Below are positions 39,701 to 46,361 of a DNA stretch of 64,000 nucleotides, one piece after another; position 1 is the first letter of the stretch; every line of letters starts with the position of its first letter. The position numbers and the translations under genes are program-made. This stretch comes from Arion vulgaris (taxonomy: Eukaryota; Mollusca; Gastropoda; Stylommatophora; Arionidae): assembly GCA_020796225.1 (NCBI GenBank), contig CM036771.1:30634703-30698702 (forward strand). Direction: 5' to 3'. The notes beneath the pieces were generated by a model. The model was given only the letters and a program-made list of their open reading frames with translations. It was not told the DNA's origin and searched no databases.

Positions 39701-40811
39701 GCATACAAACTCCACAGTATACAGAGTCTTCTACAACAGAACATCAGGAAAGAAGGAGAGAGGAAGACCACGAAAATGATGGTTAGATGGCATAGCAGAA
39801 TCCTGTCAAAGAGCAAAAATACCAATCATCCAAGCCACCAGAACATCGCAAGACAAAAACAGAACACCTCGACACTGAGCAACAACCCGGTAGCAGTGTG
39901 ATGACAAAAGAAGAATATATTTATGAGACAAAGCAAAATCTTAACCCAAAATTACCATCAATAATGAAGACATTGAGAATATCACATATTTTGGCTTTAT
40001 AATTGACAACAATAGAGATTGCACAAAAGAAGTTAGCAGATGACTAGCCATGTCACTCCAGAAAGTGGGCAGCAGGAAGAAACTATGGCACGAAATAAGC
40101 AAAGAAACAAAAATAAGACTTCTGAGAACATGCATATTCCCTTTGACAACATATGTATGTGAATCGTGGACCATAAACATTTAAGAACAAAATATAAGCT
40201 TTTGAAACAAGGTTTCATGGAGACAACCCGTCTCATGGTTTAGAAGAGCATACGAAACCGATCGCAAAGAAGAAGAAGACGAAGTACATTTATGAAAGAC
40301 CAACTCGTGAAAGCATCACAAAAAGTAAAGTTTGGTGATATACCCTCATAGAGTGTGGCCGCAAAGAAGATTTTCAATTAAACCAATCCACGTCAACTAC
40401 TAGATTGCAGGAGCTGGGTTTGAAGATTGGAGTAGCAAGAAGGGAACAGCATAACAGGTATATGAGTAGGCTCATCAATCAAAATCGAACTGGTTGTTAA
40501 AGATATTGCAAAGGAGATCAGAGCACCTATGGACATGTCCGGAGTGCAATGAAGATATTCCGAACTGAAACTGAAGCTATATACTATCTAAACGTACACA
40601 TAAACACTTACTTTGCAATATGTTGGTGACTCTGGATCAATGTCCACAGTTGCCAGGTAATCTGGCTTGTTCTTCTTCAAGTGAGGAGGTACAATGCAGG
40701 GGAGATATACAATTTTTTCCCTAGGTCCATTCTTCATGGCATCCTCTGGACTGGCATATCCTGGTCCCTTGCAGCACTTGTTAGTTGGAGGCGGCACAGT
40801 TTTAAGGCCAT
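6850..40811 (-). CDS. SELENBP1: Methanethiol oxidase / selenium-binding protein 1, spliced CDS, first coding exon not found
   Basis: Ten exons on the minus strand join in phase to about 480 residues plus a missing start; the human protein has 472. Coordinates are 40811-40612, 39549-39364, 38261-38138, 37107-36931, 33986-33805, 18031-17953, 15885-15764, 13006-12941, 11398-11253 and 7012-6850. Every visible intron follows GT/AG. Seen motifs in order: [104 protein letters not shown]. From family knowledge, the enzyme is a cytosolic beta-propeller protein that oxidises methanethiol to formaldehyde, hydrogen peroxide and hydrogen sulfide. No frameshift or internal stop is visible in any exon, so the gene looks functional despite its repeat-filled introns. 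Confidence 0.96.
7470..7580 (+). mobile_element. Small RTE-type LINE 3' fragment
   Basis: The segment resembles the MWFYRRML region of the RTE-type copies (GATGTGGTTCTACAGAAGAA), followed by a type B SINE. Confidence 0.6.
7583..7850 (+). mobile_element. SINE B, second subfamily
   Basis: Starts GCCAGAGTGGTTACCGGGCC, has the core ATGTCGTAAGAGGCGACTAA, and ends AAAGAAGAAGAAGAC. Confidence 0.8.
7870..9045 (+). mobile_element. Old RTE-type LINE copy with 3' TGATGA tail
   Basis: Degraded relative of the 54.5-56.5 kb element. It retains the equivalents of YTKAFDKV near 7,985, [15 protein letters not shown] near 8,170, and [20 protein letters not shown] near 8,700. It ends in the short repeat TGATGATGATGATG. 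Many stops. Confidence 0.85.
9046..9400. other. Intronic DNA, nothing recognised
   Basis: Follows the TGATGA tail of an RTE copy. No further signal seen. Confidence 0.5.
9405..9560 (-). mobile_element. LINE 3' end
   Basis: Inverted copy of the 39.80-39.92 kb fragment (GGGTTGTTGCCCAGTGTCG and the CATCACACTGCTACC block). Confidence 0.65.
9690..10030 (-). mobile_element. LINE 3' fragment, same family as 16.0-17.1 kb
   Basis: Nucleotide-level copy of the 4.2-4.5 kb fragment, with a longer TAAC-type tail at 9,690-9,713. It is truncated near the SDFVSN region. Confidence 0.8.
10065..10190 (+). mobile_element. SINE B 3' fragment
   Basis: Shares the ACAAACCACACAGATTAC-type body and the AACGAACAAAAGCAAAG end with SINE B. 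Diverged. Confidence 0.5.
10191..10866. other. Intronic DNA, nothing recognised
   Basis: Contains no convincing ORF. The short frames at 10,193-10,450 are on overlapping strands and of ordinary composition. Confidence 0.5.
10867..11132 (+). mobile_element. SINE B, second subfamily
   Basis: Nearly the same as 7.58-7.85 kb, with a one-base gain in each core arm. Confidence 0.8.
11253..11398 (-). CDS. SELENBP1: SELENBP1 exon with [10 protein letters not shown] motif
   Basis: Reads [15 protein letters not shown], then [20 protein letters not shown] and [12 protein letters not shown], followed by two bases of a split Lys codon and donor GTAAGT. The acceptor is TTTACTAG. It is 146 nt and aligns with the C-terminal propeller region. 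Confidence 0.96.
11590..11800 (+). repeat. 50-bp tandem repeat, about 4 copies
   Basis: CATAGGTGATCTGATCTCCT recurs every 47-50 bp. One unit carries small deletions. It lies in the SELENBP1 intron between the exons at 12.9 and 11.4 kb. Confidence 0.92.
11801..12234. other. Intronic DNA, nothing recognised
   Basis: A 14-base TA run at 12,120-12,136 is the only simple repeat. Confidence 0.5.
12235..12560 (+). mobile_element. LINE C-terminal relic
   Basis: Encodes pieces like [20 protein letters not shown] and [18 protein letters not shown], typical of LINE C-termini. A second copy lies on the minus strand at 1,384-1,653. Confidence 0.7.
12610..12712. repeat. TA microsatellite
   Basis: About 100 bp of nearly pure TA dinucleotides. 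It creates false IY-rich ORFs on both strands. Confidence 0.97.
12941..13006 (-). CDS. SELENBP1: SELENBP1 exon with FLGGSI motif
   Basis: A 66-nt exon reading [20 protein letters not shown] then LT, between acceptor ATTACAG and donor ACG/GTTAGT. Phase 0 at both ends. It matches the family segment LFLGGSI. Confidence 0.95.
13288..13715 (-). mobile_element. SINE A copy
   Basis: Full-length-like copy with the same body and tail as 52.43-52.86 kb. It lies in the intron between the exons at 15.8 and 13.0 kb. Confidence 0.75.
13716..14314. other. Intronic DNA, nothing recognised
   Basis: A 25-bp block (AAAGCTTGAATATGCTCAAAGAATAA-like) is doubled near 13,790-13,830. Overlapping ORFs on three frames at 13.9-14.2 kb have no recognisable product. 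Confidence 0.45.
14315..14560 (-). mobile_element. LINE 3' end
   Basis: Same family as 9.41-9.56 kb. On the minus strand it reads [17 protein letters not shown] before the shared 3' end. Confidence 0.65.
14561..15061. other. Intronic DNA, nothing recognised
   Basis: A minus-strand ORF at 14,737-14,994 has no motif I recognise. Confidence 0.45.
15062..15305 (-). mobile_element. SINE B copy
   Basis: Inverted copy of the 4.94-5.19 kb element (GTCGCCTCTTACGACATGC core on the plus strand, TTCTTCTTCG tail). Confidence 0.78.
15306..15538. repeat. Loose AT-rich repeats
   Basis: Variants of AACACTTTATATAAGGCAGC and ACAAGACAACATTTTATAT recur irregularly up to the hairpin at 15,539. Confidence 0.45.
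15539..15644. repeat. 106-bp near-perfect hairpin
   Basis: Arms of about 45 bp, including AACAAAGTACTGTAGTTTTA and its complement, surround a short AT loop. No TIR-type element boundary is obvious. It lies 120 bp from the SELENBP1 exon donor at 15,763. Confidence 0.9.
15764..15885 (-). CDS. SELENBP1: SELENBP1 exon with [13 protein letters not shown] motif
   Basis: After acceptor TTTGCAG it reads [19 protein letters not shown], then [19 protein letters not shown] and GQ, with donor CAG/GTTTAA. It is 122 nt, entered with a split Gly and leaving in phase 0. This is the most conserved stretch of the family. Confidence 0.97.
16038..17106 (+). mobile_element. LINE reverse-transcriptase relic with TAAC tail
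   Basis: Pieces read [18 protein letters not shown], then [12 protein letters not shown] with the catalytic Asp pair, [30 protein letters not shown] and [11 protein letters not shown]. It ends AACAAACTAACTAACT. Stops and frameshifts show it is old. Shorter minus-strand copies of its end lie at 4.2-4.73 and 9.69-10.03 kb. Confidence 0.82.
17140..17372 (-). mobile_element. SINE E copy
   Basis: The minus strand carries GACATGGTTAAACC (A-box-like) and GTGTTCGAATCCAG (B-box-like). The body matches 57.19-57.34 kb. Confidence 0.7.
17373..17857. other. Intronic DNA with a duplicated 70-bp block
   Basis: 17,478-17,550 (AGAGATCAAAGTTCTTCTAC) resembles 15,970-16,037, on the other side of the LINE relic at 16.0-17.1 kb. 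No other signal. Confidence 0.5.
17858..17940 (-). mobile_element. SINE E 3' fragment
   Basis: Shares GCCTAAAGCCAAAAGATTGA with the 17.14 kb copy. It is truncated just before the SELENBP1 exon donor at 17,952. Confidence 0.7.
17953..18031 (-). CDS. SELENBP1: SELENBP1 short exon, [12 protein letters not shown]
   Basis: A 79-nt exon reading [20 protein letters not shown] then ILPEMPG, with the final Gly split. The acceptor is GTTTTCAG and the donor CCAG/GTTAGT. It corresponds to the human segment containing KVIQVPPK and LPEMPG. It is the first exon downstream of the satellite-bearing intron. Confidence 0.95.
18118..18487 (-). mobile_element. SINE A copy, diverged
   Basis: Shares the tail (AGGACAATCATCATTGCACT on the plus strand) and the body. 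It has internal deletions and starts about 90 bp upstream (minus strand) of the 18,031 acceptor. Confidence 0.7.
18515..19022 (-). repeat. Dispersed repeat family F, copy 1
   Basis: Homologous to 48.81-49.08 kb. On the minus strand an open stretch reads [18 protein letters not shown]. Class unknown; it could be a LINE relic. It directly abuts the LINE piece that ends the 37-bp array. Confidence 0.5.
19030..19302 (-). pseudogene. LINE RNase H C-terminal fragment, far side of the array
   Basis: The minus strand continues from the last repeat unit as [14 protein letters not shown], comparable to SATISEGQPMDRADIL in the readable copy. It ends with an LEHLWT motif (SEHLWT in the readable copy) and a 3' tail rich in GATGAT. 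Stops and frameshifts are present. It shares its tail with the piece at 1-125. Confidence 0.7.
19303..32650 (-). repeat. 13.3-kb tandem array of a 37-bp unit derived from a LINE RNase H motif
   Basis: The plus-strand unit contains CTATCCGCACGTTCATACAT and repeats every 37 bp, about 360 times. On the minus strand each unit reads [12 protein letters not shown], matching [13 protein letters not shown] in the RNase H domain of the LINE copy at 46.34-47.62 kb. The sequence is regular from 19.3 to about 24.9 kb and again around 28.1-28.4 kb. It is heavily eroded by short deletions from 25 to 31.9 kb, with C runs at 31.2-31.8 kb. Toward 31.9-32.65 kb extra T residues appear (AAGCTTCTATCC types). It lies inside the SELENBP1 intron 18,032-33,804. 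Confidence 0.97.
32651..33260 (-). pseudogene. LINE RNase H fragment, N-terminal side of the array
   Basis: The minus strand reads [18 protein letters not shown] and [10 protein letters not shown], matching ACILSDSLSMIRKVEAG and RQWTESLQVS in the 46.34-47.62 kb copy. It continues to a PGHAGV-like motif and then a damaged GNxRADRLA at the array edge. Several frameshifts are present. It supplies the sequence expected just before the repeated motif. Confidence 0.85.
33340..33725 (+). mobile_element. RNase-H LINE 3' fragment, opposite orientation
   Basis: Plus strand reads [19 protein letters not shown], then a frameshift, then blocks for RWTLLDL and RRRSEH, with a tail of GATGATAG. It lies 80 bp beyond the minus-strand RNase H piece that borders the array. 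Confidence 0.75.
33805..33986 (-). CDS. SELENBP1: SELENBP1 exon with [11 protein letters not shown] motif
   Basis: After acceptor TTCTCAG it completes the split Gly and reads [20 protein letters not shown], then [20 protein letters not shown] and [10 protein letters not shown], with donor CCG/GTAGGT. It ends in phase 0. The next intron downstream is 15.8 kb long and holds the 37-bp array. Confidence 0.97.
34172..34442 (+). mobile_element. SINE D copy
   Basis: GCGTAGTTATTAGTGAACCG and GGGTTCAGCTCCG form the promoter-like boxes. The body contains GACCACATCACCCATTGTGT. It lies in a SELENBP1 intron. Confidence 0.85.
34443..35599. other. Intronic AT-rich DNA, nothing recognised
   Basis: No coding or repeat family signal beyond short chance ORFs. 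Confidence 0.55.
35600..35815 (+). mobile_element. SINE B-like copy, diverged
   Basis: Ends ACCACAAAGAGTGGTTTAAC and an AAGAAG tail like SINE B. The 5' half is diverged. Confidence 0.5.
35815..35892 (+). repeat. AAG-rich 23-bp repeat, 3 copies
   Basis: AAATGAAAAAGAAGAAGGGC recurs every 23 bp. It expands the AAGAAG tail of a type B SINE. Confidence 0.85.
36270..36640 (+). mobile_element. RTE-like LINE 3' end
   Basis: Open stretch reading [20 protein letters not shown], then [20 protein letters not shown] and [14 protein letters not shown], then a TGATGATGATGATG tail. It is a C-terminal piece of a LINE related to those at 42.69 and 45.9 kb, within a SELENBP1 intron. Confidence 0.82.
36931..37107 (-). 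CDS. SELENBP1: SELENBP1 exon with [14 protein letters not shown] motif
   Basis: Reads [10 protein letters not shown], then [20 protein letters not shown] and [11 protein letters not shown]. The acceptor is TTCAAG/GT and the donor GATG/GTAAGT, leaving a phase-1 Gly. It is 177 nt and is a close match to the core propeller region of the family. Confidence 0.96.
37230..37640 (-). pseudogene. Second, older mariner transposase C-terminal relic
   Basis: The minus strand reads [14 protein letters not shown], then [32 protein letters not shown] and [12 protein letters not shown]. This is the C-terminal third of a mariner-type transposase, diverged from the 43 kb copy and interrupted by stops. No terminal repeats were found. 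Confidence 0.75.
37641..38137. other. Intronic AT-rich DNA, nothing recognised
   Basis: Lies between the mariner relic and a SELENBP1 exon. No further signal. Confidence 0.5.
38138..38261 (-). CDS. SELENBP1: SELENBP1 exon with SGEVMIS motif
   Basis: After acceptor TTACAG it reads [12 protein letters not shown], then [18 protein letters not shown] and SKGNSTK, with donor GTAAGT after one base of a split Ser codon. The family motif TSHCLASGEVMIS is clearly recognisable. The length is 41 codons plus one base. Only this frame fits the neighbouring exon phases. Confidence 0.94.
38262..38730. other. Intronic AT-rich DNA
   Basis: CGCTCCATATCAACCACTTG near 38,520 resembles the tail of a minus-strand SINE B. 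Nothing else recognised. Confidence 0.45.
38731..39002 (+). mobile_element. SINE D, tRNA-derived
   Basis: A-box-like TAGCGTAGTTGTTAGTGAAC and B-box-like AGGTTCAATTCTA at normal tRNA spacing. The body has GACCACATCCCCCATCGTGT. It ends in a pyrimidine-rich region. Confidence 0.85.
39003..39300 (-). mobile_element. LINE C-terminal fragment with 64-bp duplication
   Basis: The minus strand reads [20 protein letters not shown], then [20 protein letters not shown] and a VDSQLHLPP end. A 64-bp block is duplicated at 38,996-39,123. It lies just inside the intron 3' of the 39,364 exon border. Confidence 0.75.
39364..39549 (-). CDS. SELENBP1: SELENBP1 exon with [11 protein letters not shown] motif
   Basis: The acceptor CTTAG precedes [19 protein letters not shown], and the exon ends with REPRFHK before a GTTTGC donor. 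It is 62 codons and phase 0 at both ends. It holds the conserved His-His and Cys-rich motif of the family. Confidence 0.96.
39715..40275 (+). mobile_element. LINE relics, two joined fragments
   Basis: The first part (39,715-39,925) reads [22 protein letters not shown] sequence and ends in ACAAAAGAAGAAT. The second (39,950-40,270) reads [20 protein letters not shown] followed by an ESWTI block. The 3' end of the first fragment recurs inverted at 9.41-9.56 and 14.32-14.53 kb. Confidence 0.65.
40310..40570 (+). mobile_element. RNase-H LINE 3' end
   Basis: Plus-strand homologue of the C-terminus at 46.36-46.6 kb: [19 protein letters not shown] is readable near 40,355-40,410. It ends in GAACTGAAACTGAAG. 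It lies in the intron between the first two visible SELENBP1 exons. Confidence 0.85.
40612..40811 (-). CDS. SELENBP1: SELENBP1 exon, N-terminal part
   Basis: Encodes about 66 residues including [29 protein letters not shown] and [16 protein letters not shown]. The last Cys aligns with the human Cys57 reported for selenium binding. The donor is AAA/GTAAGT. The 5' limit is inferred: an in-frame TAA lies upstream and there is no in-frame ATG, so the start codon must be in another exon. An acceptor CAG ending at 40812 leaves two bases of a split codon, which matches the phase-1 first intron of the human gene. Confidence 0.93.
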
Positions 40812-40842
40812 CTGATGCTGCTGATGATTTGTTTAAAAAATA

Positions 40843-41950
40843 TTATTGCAGCAAGATACAACAAATAATTGCAACATAGAGCAACAAATAATTGGAACAA
40901 GGAACAATAAATAAATGCAAAAAGGAACAATAAATAATTGCAACAAGATGCAACAAATAACTGCAACAAGGAGCAATAAATACATGCAAAAAGGAACAAA
41001 AAATAATTACAATCAGAAACAACAAATATAATTGCAATAAGAAACAACAAATATAAATTCAACAAATAGCAACAGATATAATTGCAACAAGAAACAACAA
41101 ATAATTACAACAAGAAACAACAAATATAATTGCAACAAAGTAACCCAAATAATTGCAACAAGAAACAACAAATAATTGCAGATAGAAATAACATATATAA
41201 CTGCAGCAAGAAACAACAAATATAATTGCAGCAAGAAACAACAAATATAATTGCCGCAAGAAACAACAAATATAATTGCAACAAGAAACAACAAATATAA
41301 TTGCAACAAGAAACAACAAATATAATTGCAACAAGAAACAACAAATATAATTGCAACAAGAAACAACAGATAATTACAAGAAACAACAAATAATTACAAG
41401 AAACAACAAATGATTGAAGCAAGAAACAACAAATGATTACAACAAGAAACAACAAATGATTGAAGCAAGAAACAACAAATGATTACAACAAGAAACAATG
41501 AATATAATTGCAACAAGAAACAATGAATATAATTGCAACAAGAAACAACAAATATAATTACAACAAGAAAAAACAAATAATTGCAACAAGAAACAACAAA
41601 TGATTGCAACAAGAAAGAACAAATATAATTACAACAAGAAACAACAAATAATTGCAACAAGAAACAACAAATATAATTGCAACAAGAAACAACAGATAAT
41701 TACAACAAGAAACAACAAATTATTGCAACAGGAAGCAACAAATAATTGCAACAAGAAACAACAAATAATTGCAACAAGAAACAACAAATGATTGCAACAG
41801 GAAGCAACAAATAATTGCAACAAGAAACAACAAATAATTGCAACAAGAAACAACAAATATAATTGCAACAACAAATAATTGCAACAAGAAACAACAAATA
41901 ATTGCAACAAGAAACAAGAAATAAATACAACCAGAAACAACAAATAATTC
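40843..41950 (+). repeat. 23-25-bp minisatellite next to a SELENBP1 splice acceptor
   Basis: AACAAGAAACAACAAATAAT-type units of 23-25 bp run for 1.1 kb. On the minus strand they produce leucine/valine-rich ORFs (LLFLVAIIF types) that are repeat artefacts. The array begins about 30 bp from the acceptor of the first visible SELENBP1 exon. Confidence 0.95.
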
Positions 41951-42185
41951 ATGAAATTGTTTTTCTTCAAATAATTATCAAATATTGGTTCAAAGTAGAA
42001 CTACATATTTGTTAGCAGACGCTGAAATAAATATGGGAATATGTGTGAATGTCAATGTTACTGAGGTAATGTCTAAATCCAACATTGATACAATTGAGTA
42101 AATCACAGGACAAATGGCACCAGTTTTGAAGTGCAAACATGTCACAATGAACAATAATAGAGCATTGTATAACACAGTCTTTCTC

Positions 42186-42560
42186 CCTACATTATGCTGT
42201 CAGTGTCAAACCTGGATGCTGACATCAAATCATAGAAGAAAACTAGTATGACAGAAATTAAGTATCTACGCAGAATGCTGGGAGTATCAAGAAGAGACCG
42301 GTTTAGAAATGAAGACATCAGAAACAAAAGTGGATACAACATTAGTATTGAACTTCATCAAGAAATTATAAATTAGATGGCTTGGTCACATAAGCAGATT
42401 ACCAACAGACAGTGCGCCTCAAAGAGCTATGTTACTCTGATACAGTGAATACAAAGTAAAAAGCCATCCACGCAAAATGTGGACTCAGAAATAATAAGAA
42501 GTGGTTAAAAACACAATTTTGAATTGCACACAAAAGAAAGTTCTAGAAATTTCTTTTTAA
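42186..42560 (+). mobile_element. LINE reverse-transcriptase C-terminal relic
   Basis: Plus-strand fragments read TEIKYLRRMLGVSRRDRFRN and RNKSGYNISIELHQ, typical of LINE C-termini. It has stops and frameshifts, and its tail is not recognised. Confidence 0.55.
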
Positions 42561-42686
42561 CCTAACGCTGTGAGGCAAAACATAATTAAAGAAAACTAGA
42601 AGAAGAAAAATGTCTCAATATAATGAAGAAAATCTTTTTAAACATTCCTAAACGTATTAGCATCAATTAGCTCAAATAAGACAGGG

Positions 42687-42903
42687 TTGAAAGAACAATT
42701 AATAAATAGAACACACTTTTTTAGAATAGGATCATACCCAGGACGCAGAGACAGACCAAGAAGAAGATGGCTACAAGATAGTAAAGAAACCATGAATATG
42801 ACCATCAGTGAAGTGGGTGAACTAACTAGAGACAGAGTGAATTTCACATGCGCTGCAAAGAGAGTAACATCATATAAAGGATGCACCTTGATGATGAGGA
42901 TCA
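42687..42903 (+). mobile_element. RTE-like LINE 3' end hosting a mariner
   Basis: Reads GRRDRPRRRWLQDSKETMNM and CAAKRVTSYKGCT, nearly the same as the 36.3-36.6 kb piece. It ends with TGATGATGAGGATCA, where the mariner inserted. Confidence 0.8.
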
Positions 42904-42905
42904 TA

Positions 42906-44220
42906 CGAGGAAGTCAATAAGTAAGTCACAAATGGCTGTAGAAAAATAACTAAACATGATAACAACTTGAAACCAGTTTATTTTTATACATACATTGTTC
43001 CTTTATTTCTCAACATAATTTCCACCAACATTGATGCACTTATCCCATCGTTTTATCAATCCTCCCAAACCGGCTGCATAGAACTGCGGGCTCTGTTTTC
43101 TAAACCACGTTTTCACTTCACATTCAACTTCGGCGTCATTCACGAAATGTCTCCCGCCAAGGTGGTTTTCAGTGGACCAAAAGGTGGAAATCGTTAGGGG
43201 CTAAGTCGGGACTGTAAGGGGGATGTTCCAGAACTTCCCACCGTAGTTGGTTAATTTTCTCCTGAGTTAATCGAGCCGTATGTGGTCTGGCATTGTCATG
43301 AAGAAGCAACTCTAGTCAGCAACCCTGGACGTTTTTTTCGAATTGCATGAAGCATCGATATAACTTCACAGTACGATTCGGAATTCACATTGTCACCTTT
43401 CTTCATGAAATTGGTTAAAAGCACTCCTGACAATCCCAGAACACCGTCAACATAACCTTCCCTGCTGATGGCGTAACCTTGAATTTTTGGACACAAGGCG
43501 AAGAAGGGTGTTTCCACTGCATTGAAGCACGCTTTGATTCGGGCTAGTAGTGATGCACCCATGATTCATCCCAGTAACAATCCTGTTCAGCATCTCTTCT
43601 CCTTCATCTTCGTATCGACAGAGATGATGCAAGGACAGGACAAATCGGTTCATTTTGTGTTCCTCTTTCAATTGTCTGGGTACCCACCTTGAGCACACTT
43701 TCTTAAATTTCAATCGATCATGCATTATGCTGTATGCTGAACCATGTGAGCACCCTATTACAGATGCTACAGTCTATCGTTACTCGTCTGTCACCTCTAA
43801 TCATCTCCTATACCCGCTGCACTGATGCTTCTGTTGCAATCTCAACAGGACGACCAGATCGGATTTCATCAACAATTTTAGAGCGTCCTTGAGAAAATTT
43901 TCTACCCAACTATGCACCGTTTTACAGGACAAACATTTGTCAGCATAAACAGGAAGCATTTCCTTATGAATGTCCTTTGCAGGCAGTCCTTTTGCCCACA
44001 AAAACGCACAACAGCACGTTGCTCTTTGGTTGTACTCTCCGTAAGTACAGTCGCCATTTTGTTTATGCGCTGCGCATGCGCATGAGACACATAGCGCCAC
44101 CTGGCGAACGGGAATATAAAGTTGGATGTTGCTGTCACCTAATGACACTTTTAGAAAACACCAACTACATTTACCTACCATCTCACAGAACTTTGTGGCT
44201 TACTTATTGACTTCCTCTCG
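42906..44220 (-). mobile_element. Mariner DNA transposon with both terminal repeats
   Basis: Matching ends carry GGAAGTCAATAAGTAAG and its complement, each next to a TA (42904-42905 and 44221-44222). The total length of 1,315 bp is normal for mariner. One terminus has a two-base deletion relative to the other. It is inserted at the tail of an RTE-like LINE. Confidence 0.9.
43003..44057 (-). pseudogene. Mariner transposase, frameshifted
   Basis: The minus strand starts MATVLTESTTKEQRAVVRF and shows LWAKGLPAKDIHKEMLPVY, KVCSRWVPRQLKEEHK, EMLNRIVTG, NSESYCEVISML, and ends KCINVGGNYVEK then stop at 43003. Length and motif order fit a mariner DDE/D transposase of about 345-350 residues. The pieces lie in at least three frames, so it is dead. 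The His-rich GMNHGC has replaced the usual GDETW motif. Confidence 0.88.
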
Positions 44221-44239
44221 TACATAGAATAACAATTGC

Positions 44240-44515
44240 GTAGTACACCCGCCCGTGTGTTGCCGGGGCTCGAAGGAAGCAAAGAATAGTAACACTGCTA
44301 CCTATGAGACATGTCGTAAGAGGCGACTGAGGTAAGGGACTAGGAAGCTACCTAGTAAATAAAAAGCGTCGCAAAAATCGGATGTGCTGGCCTACTTGTA
44401 GGCGCATAGCTGGCACAACGTACAATCGCTATTAGGCTTAGATCACATACAAATCACAAAGAGTGGTTAACCAGTGGTCGATATTGAACGTTCGAAGAAG
44501 AAGAAGCTAAGTATA
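44240..44515 (+). mobile_element. SINE B copy
   Basis: Core CATGTCGTAAGAGGCGACTG and AAGAAGAAG tail. It starts 20 bp after the mariner end. Confidence 0.8.
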
Positions 44516-44744
44516 CCCACAACATCAGGAAGATCAATTTTTAATCAGATTGCAACATTCACTTCCTCTCTAGTAATATTACAAATAGGTTAAAGTCTGT
44601 CAATAATTACCAAAACAAATCACAAACATTAATTACTTTTAATTATATAATACTTCCAGTAACGTAATTATTAATTACTTATCCAAATCAGATTTGCTCA
44701 GCATTAATCAAGGTATTTTTATGTGCTTTTTAAAATAAAATTCA

Positions 44745-44892
44745 ATTCTAACATATAAAGCATGACATATAAAGCATGACATATAAAGCATGACATATAA
44801 AGCATGACATATAAAGCATGACATATAAAGCATGACATATAAAGCATGACATATAAAGCATGACATATAAAACATAACATATAAAGCATGCT
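44745..44892 (+). repeat. 14-bp tandem repeat, about 10 copies
   Basis: GCATGACATATAAA recurs every 14 bp, nearly perfect. Confidence 0.95.
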
Positions 44893-44964
44893 AATAGCAG
44901 CGTATTATATAATATCTGTATCAACCAGTGCTATGTATAACACTTCATTTATTGCTTAGAACAT

Positions 44965-45395
44965 GATTGATTGCTAGGATCATCATCGTTGCACTTCCGT
45001 GAGTAACCATGTCTGCTCCGATCTCTTTTTTTTTTACACAGGAAGATCTCAGCGACAGTGCACGACCTTCGAAGTACCGGCGAGAGTTCCCAATGTAATT
45101 TAGAAGATGTTGAAAATATTTTGTAGCAATTAACATTTAAAAAAATGAATTTTGCCAGGGCAGCGGCTTTCCAGCTTGCTCTTCTTGATTTTGAACTGCC
45201 AAGGGTTCTTTTACGTGCTCAACGAACTCCGGACCTACGTTTTATCGTTTGTCTCCAATAGGACTAGGAACTCGATCTCACCTACAGTGAGATCAGAGAT
45301 CTCTGGAAAAATAACTCGATTGCTCCTTGAGGAGCGAATCGAGTCTGTTTGAAACGAGAGTCGAGCACCTAACCTCTACCCCCTCCCCTAGAGAT
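44965..45395 (-). mobile_element. SINE A copy
   Basis: Body and tail match the other copies. The head is degraded next to a C-rich stretch. Confidence 0.75.
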
Positions 45396-45879
45396 TCTCA
45401 TGTTACACTTAAAACATAAAATGAACATGTATGTAAGGGAGGAAATAAATATGCTCACTGGAAGACATGTACCACTTTTGATTGTGATTTAAATACGAAA
45501 GCTTGCCTAGTTTAGATATAGAATAATTTATGATTCACTTTCAACCATTATTTTACTTTACGTATTTAATCATTTATTTTTCCTAACTTATGTAATACTG
45601 TATATACCTGACTTTGTCATATATATCCATTTACTCAGTATTGCCACAGCCGTCCCACGGTTTTCTCCAGATCTGATCTGATCCGGTCTGACCACCTCAG
45701 ATTTGAAGGTTTCCGTATATCGACAAAGATTATTTTACAGGGGGCAGTAGACGGTGGAAGAAGAGAAGAACAGAGAATATCTTAGACTAGCAACACTAAA
45801 AACTGGTCATGGCATGGCTTCTTCATACTTAGTAGAAGAGAATTATGGCGCTCTTTCGTGGTGATATAACTCTACTATG
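45396..45879. other. Nothing recognised
   Basis: AT-rich with a CAGATCTGATCTGATCC block near 45,668. No coding signal. Confidence 0.5.
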
Positions 45880-46214
45880 AGAGCCACAGATGATTGCTTA
45901 GAATATCATGGACAGAGAAAATAACAAATGCTTATGTTCTGCAACAGCTTGATATTAGAGAGTTTGCTATTAAAAAGCATAAAATCAAGGAAAATTAAAT
46001 ATTTCGGATACATCAAGCGACATGAGTGCTTATAGAAGATAATTTTGGAGGGAATGGTGCCTGGAAGAAGAATGAGAGGAGGACATAAGATGTCATTGAC
46101 GATCTGAGAATGACTGTTGCTGACGCCGGTCAAATTGTACAGAACAGAGACTTTTTCAGGACTTATGTCATGGGAGCCAACTTCCGGAAAGGACAAGCTA
46201 CTTGATGATGATGA
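45880..46214 (+). mobile_element. RTE-like LINE 3' end
   Basis: Contains the CATCAAGCGACATGAGTG block (IKRHE) of the same C-terminal family and a TGATGATGATGATG tail at 46,203-46,216. Frameshifted. Confidence 0.65.
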
Positions 46215-46215
46215 T

Positions 46216-46336
46216 GTAAGACCCACAGTGGCGTAGTTGTAAGTGAACTCGCTTCTAAAGCTAGTAGTTTGGCTTCAATTCCACAGGGGGTGCGGAATAT
46301 CTTTCGACCATAACGATTCTCAGGTTGGCCCAGTCT
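46216..46336 (+). mobile_element. SINE D, 5' half (interrupted)
   Basis: GGCGTAGTTGTAAGTGAACT and GGCTTCAATTCCA boxes, running to CCCAGTCT, where the LINE inserted. The 3' half resumes at 47,622. Confidence 0.85.
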
Positions 46337-46361
46337 GTTTCAGTTTCAGTTTTGAATATCT

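Noticed and set aside
40795..40797. GTG as the SELENBP1 start codon
   Set aside because: An animal nuclear gene should start with ATG, and the split-codon phase at the upstream acceptor matches the known short first exon of the family.
40802..41970. Membrane-protein-like ORFs (LLFLVAII, CCNYICCFLL)
   Set aside because: They come from a 23-25-bp A-rich minisatellite read on the T-rich strand.
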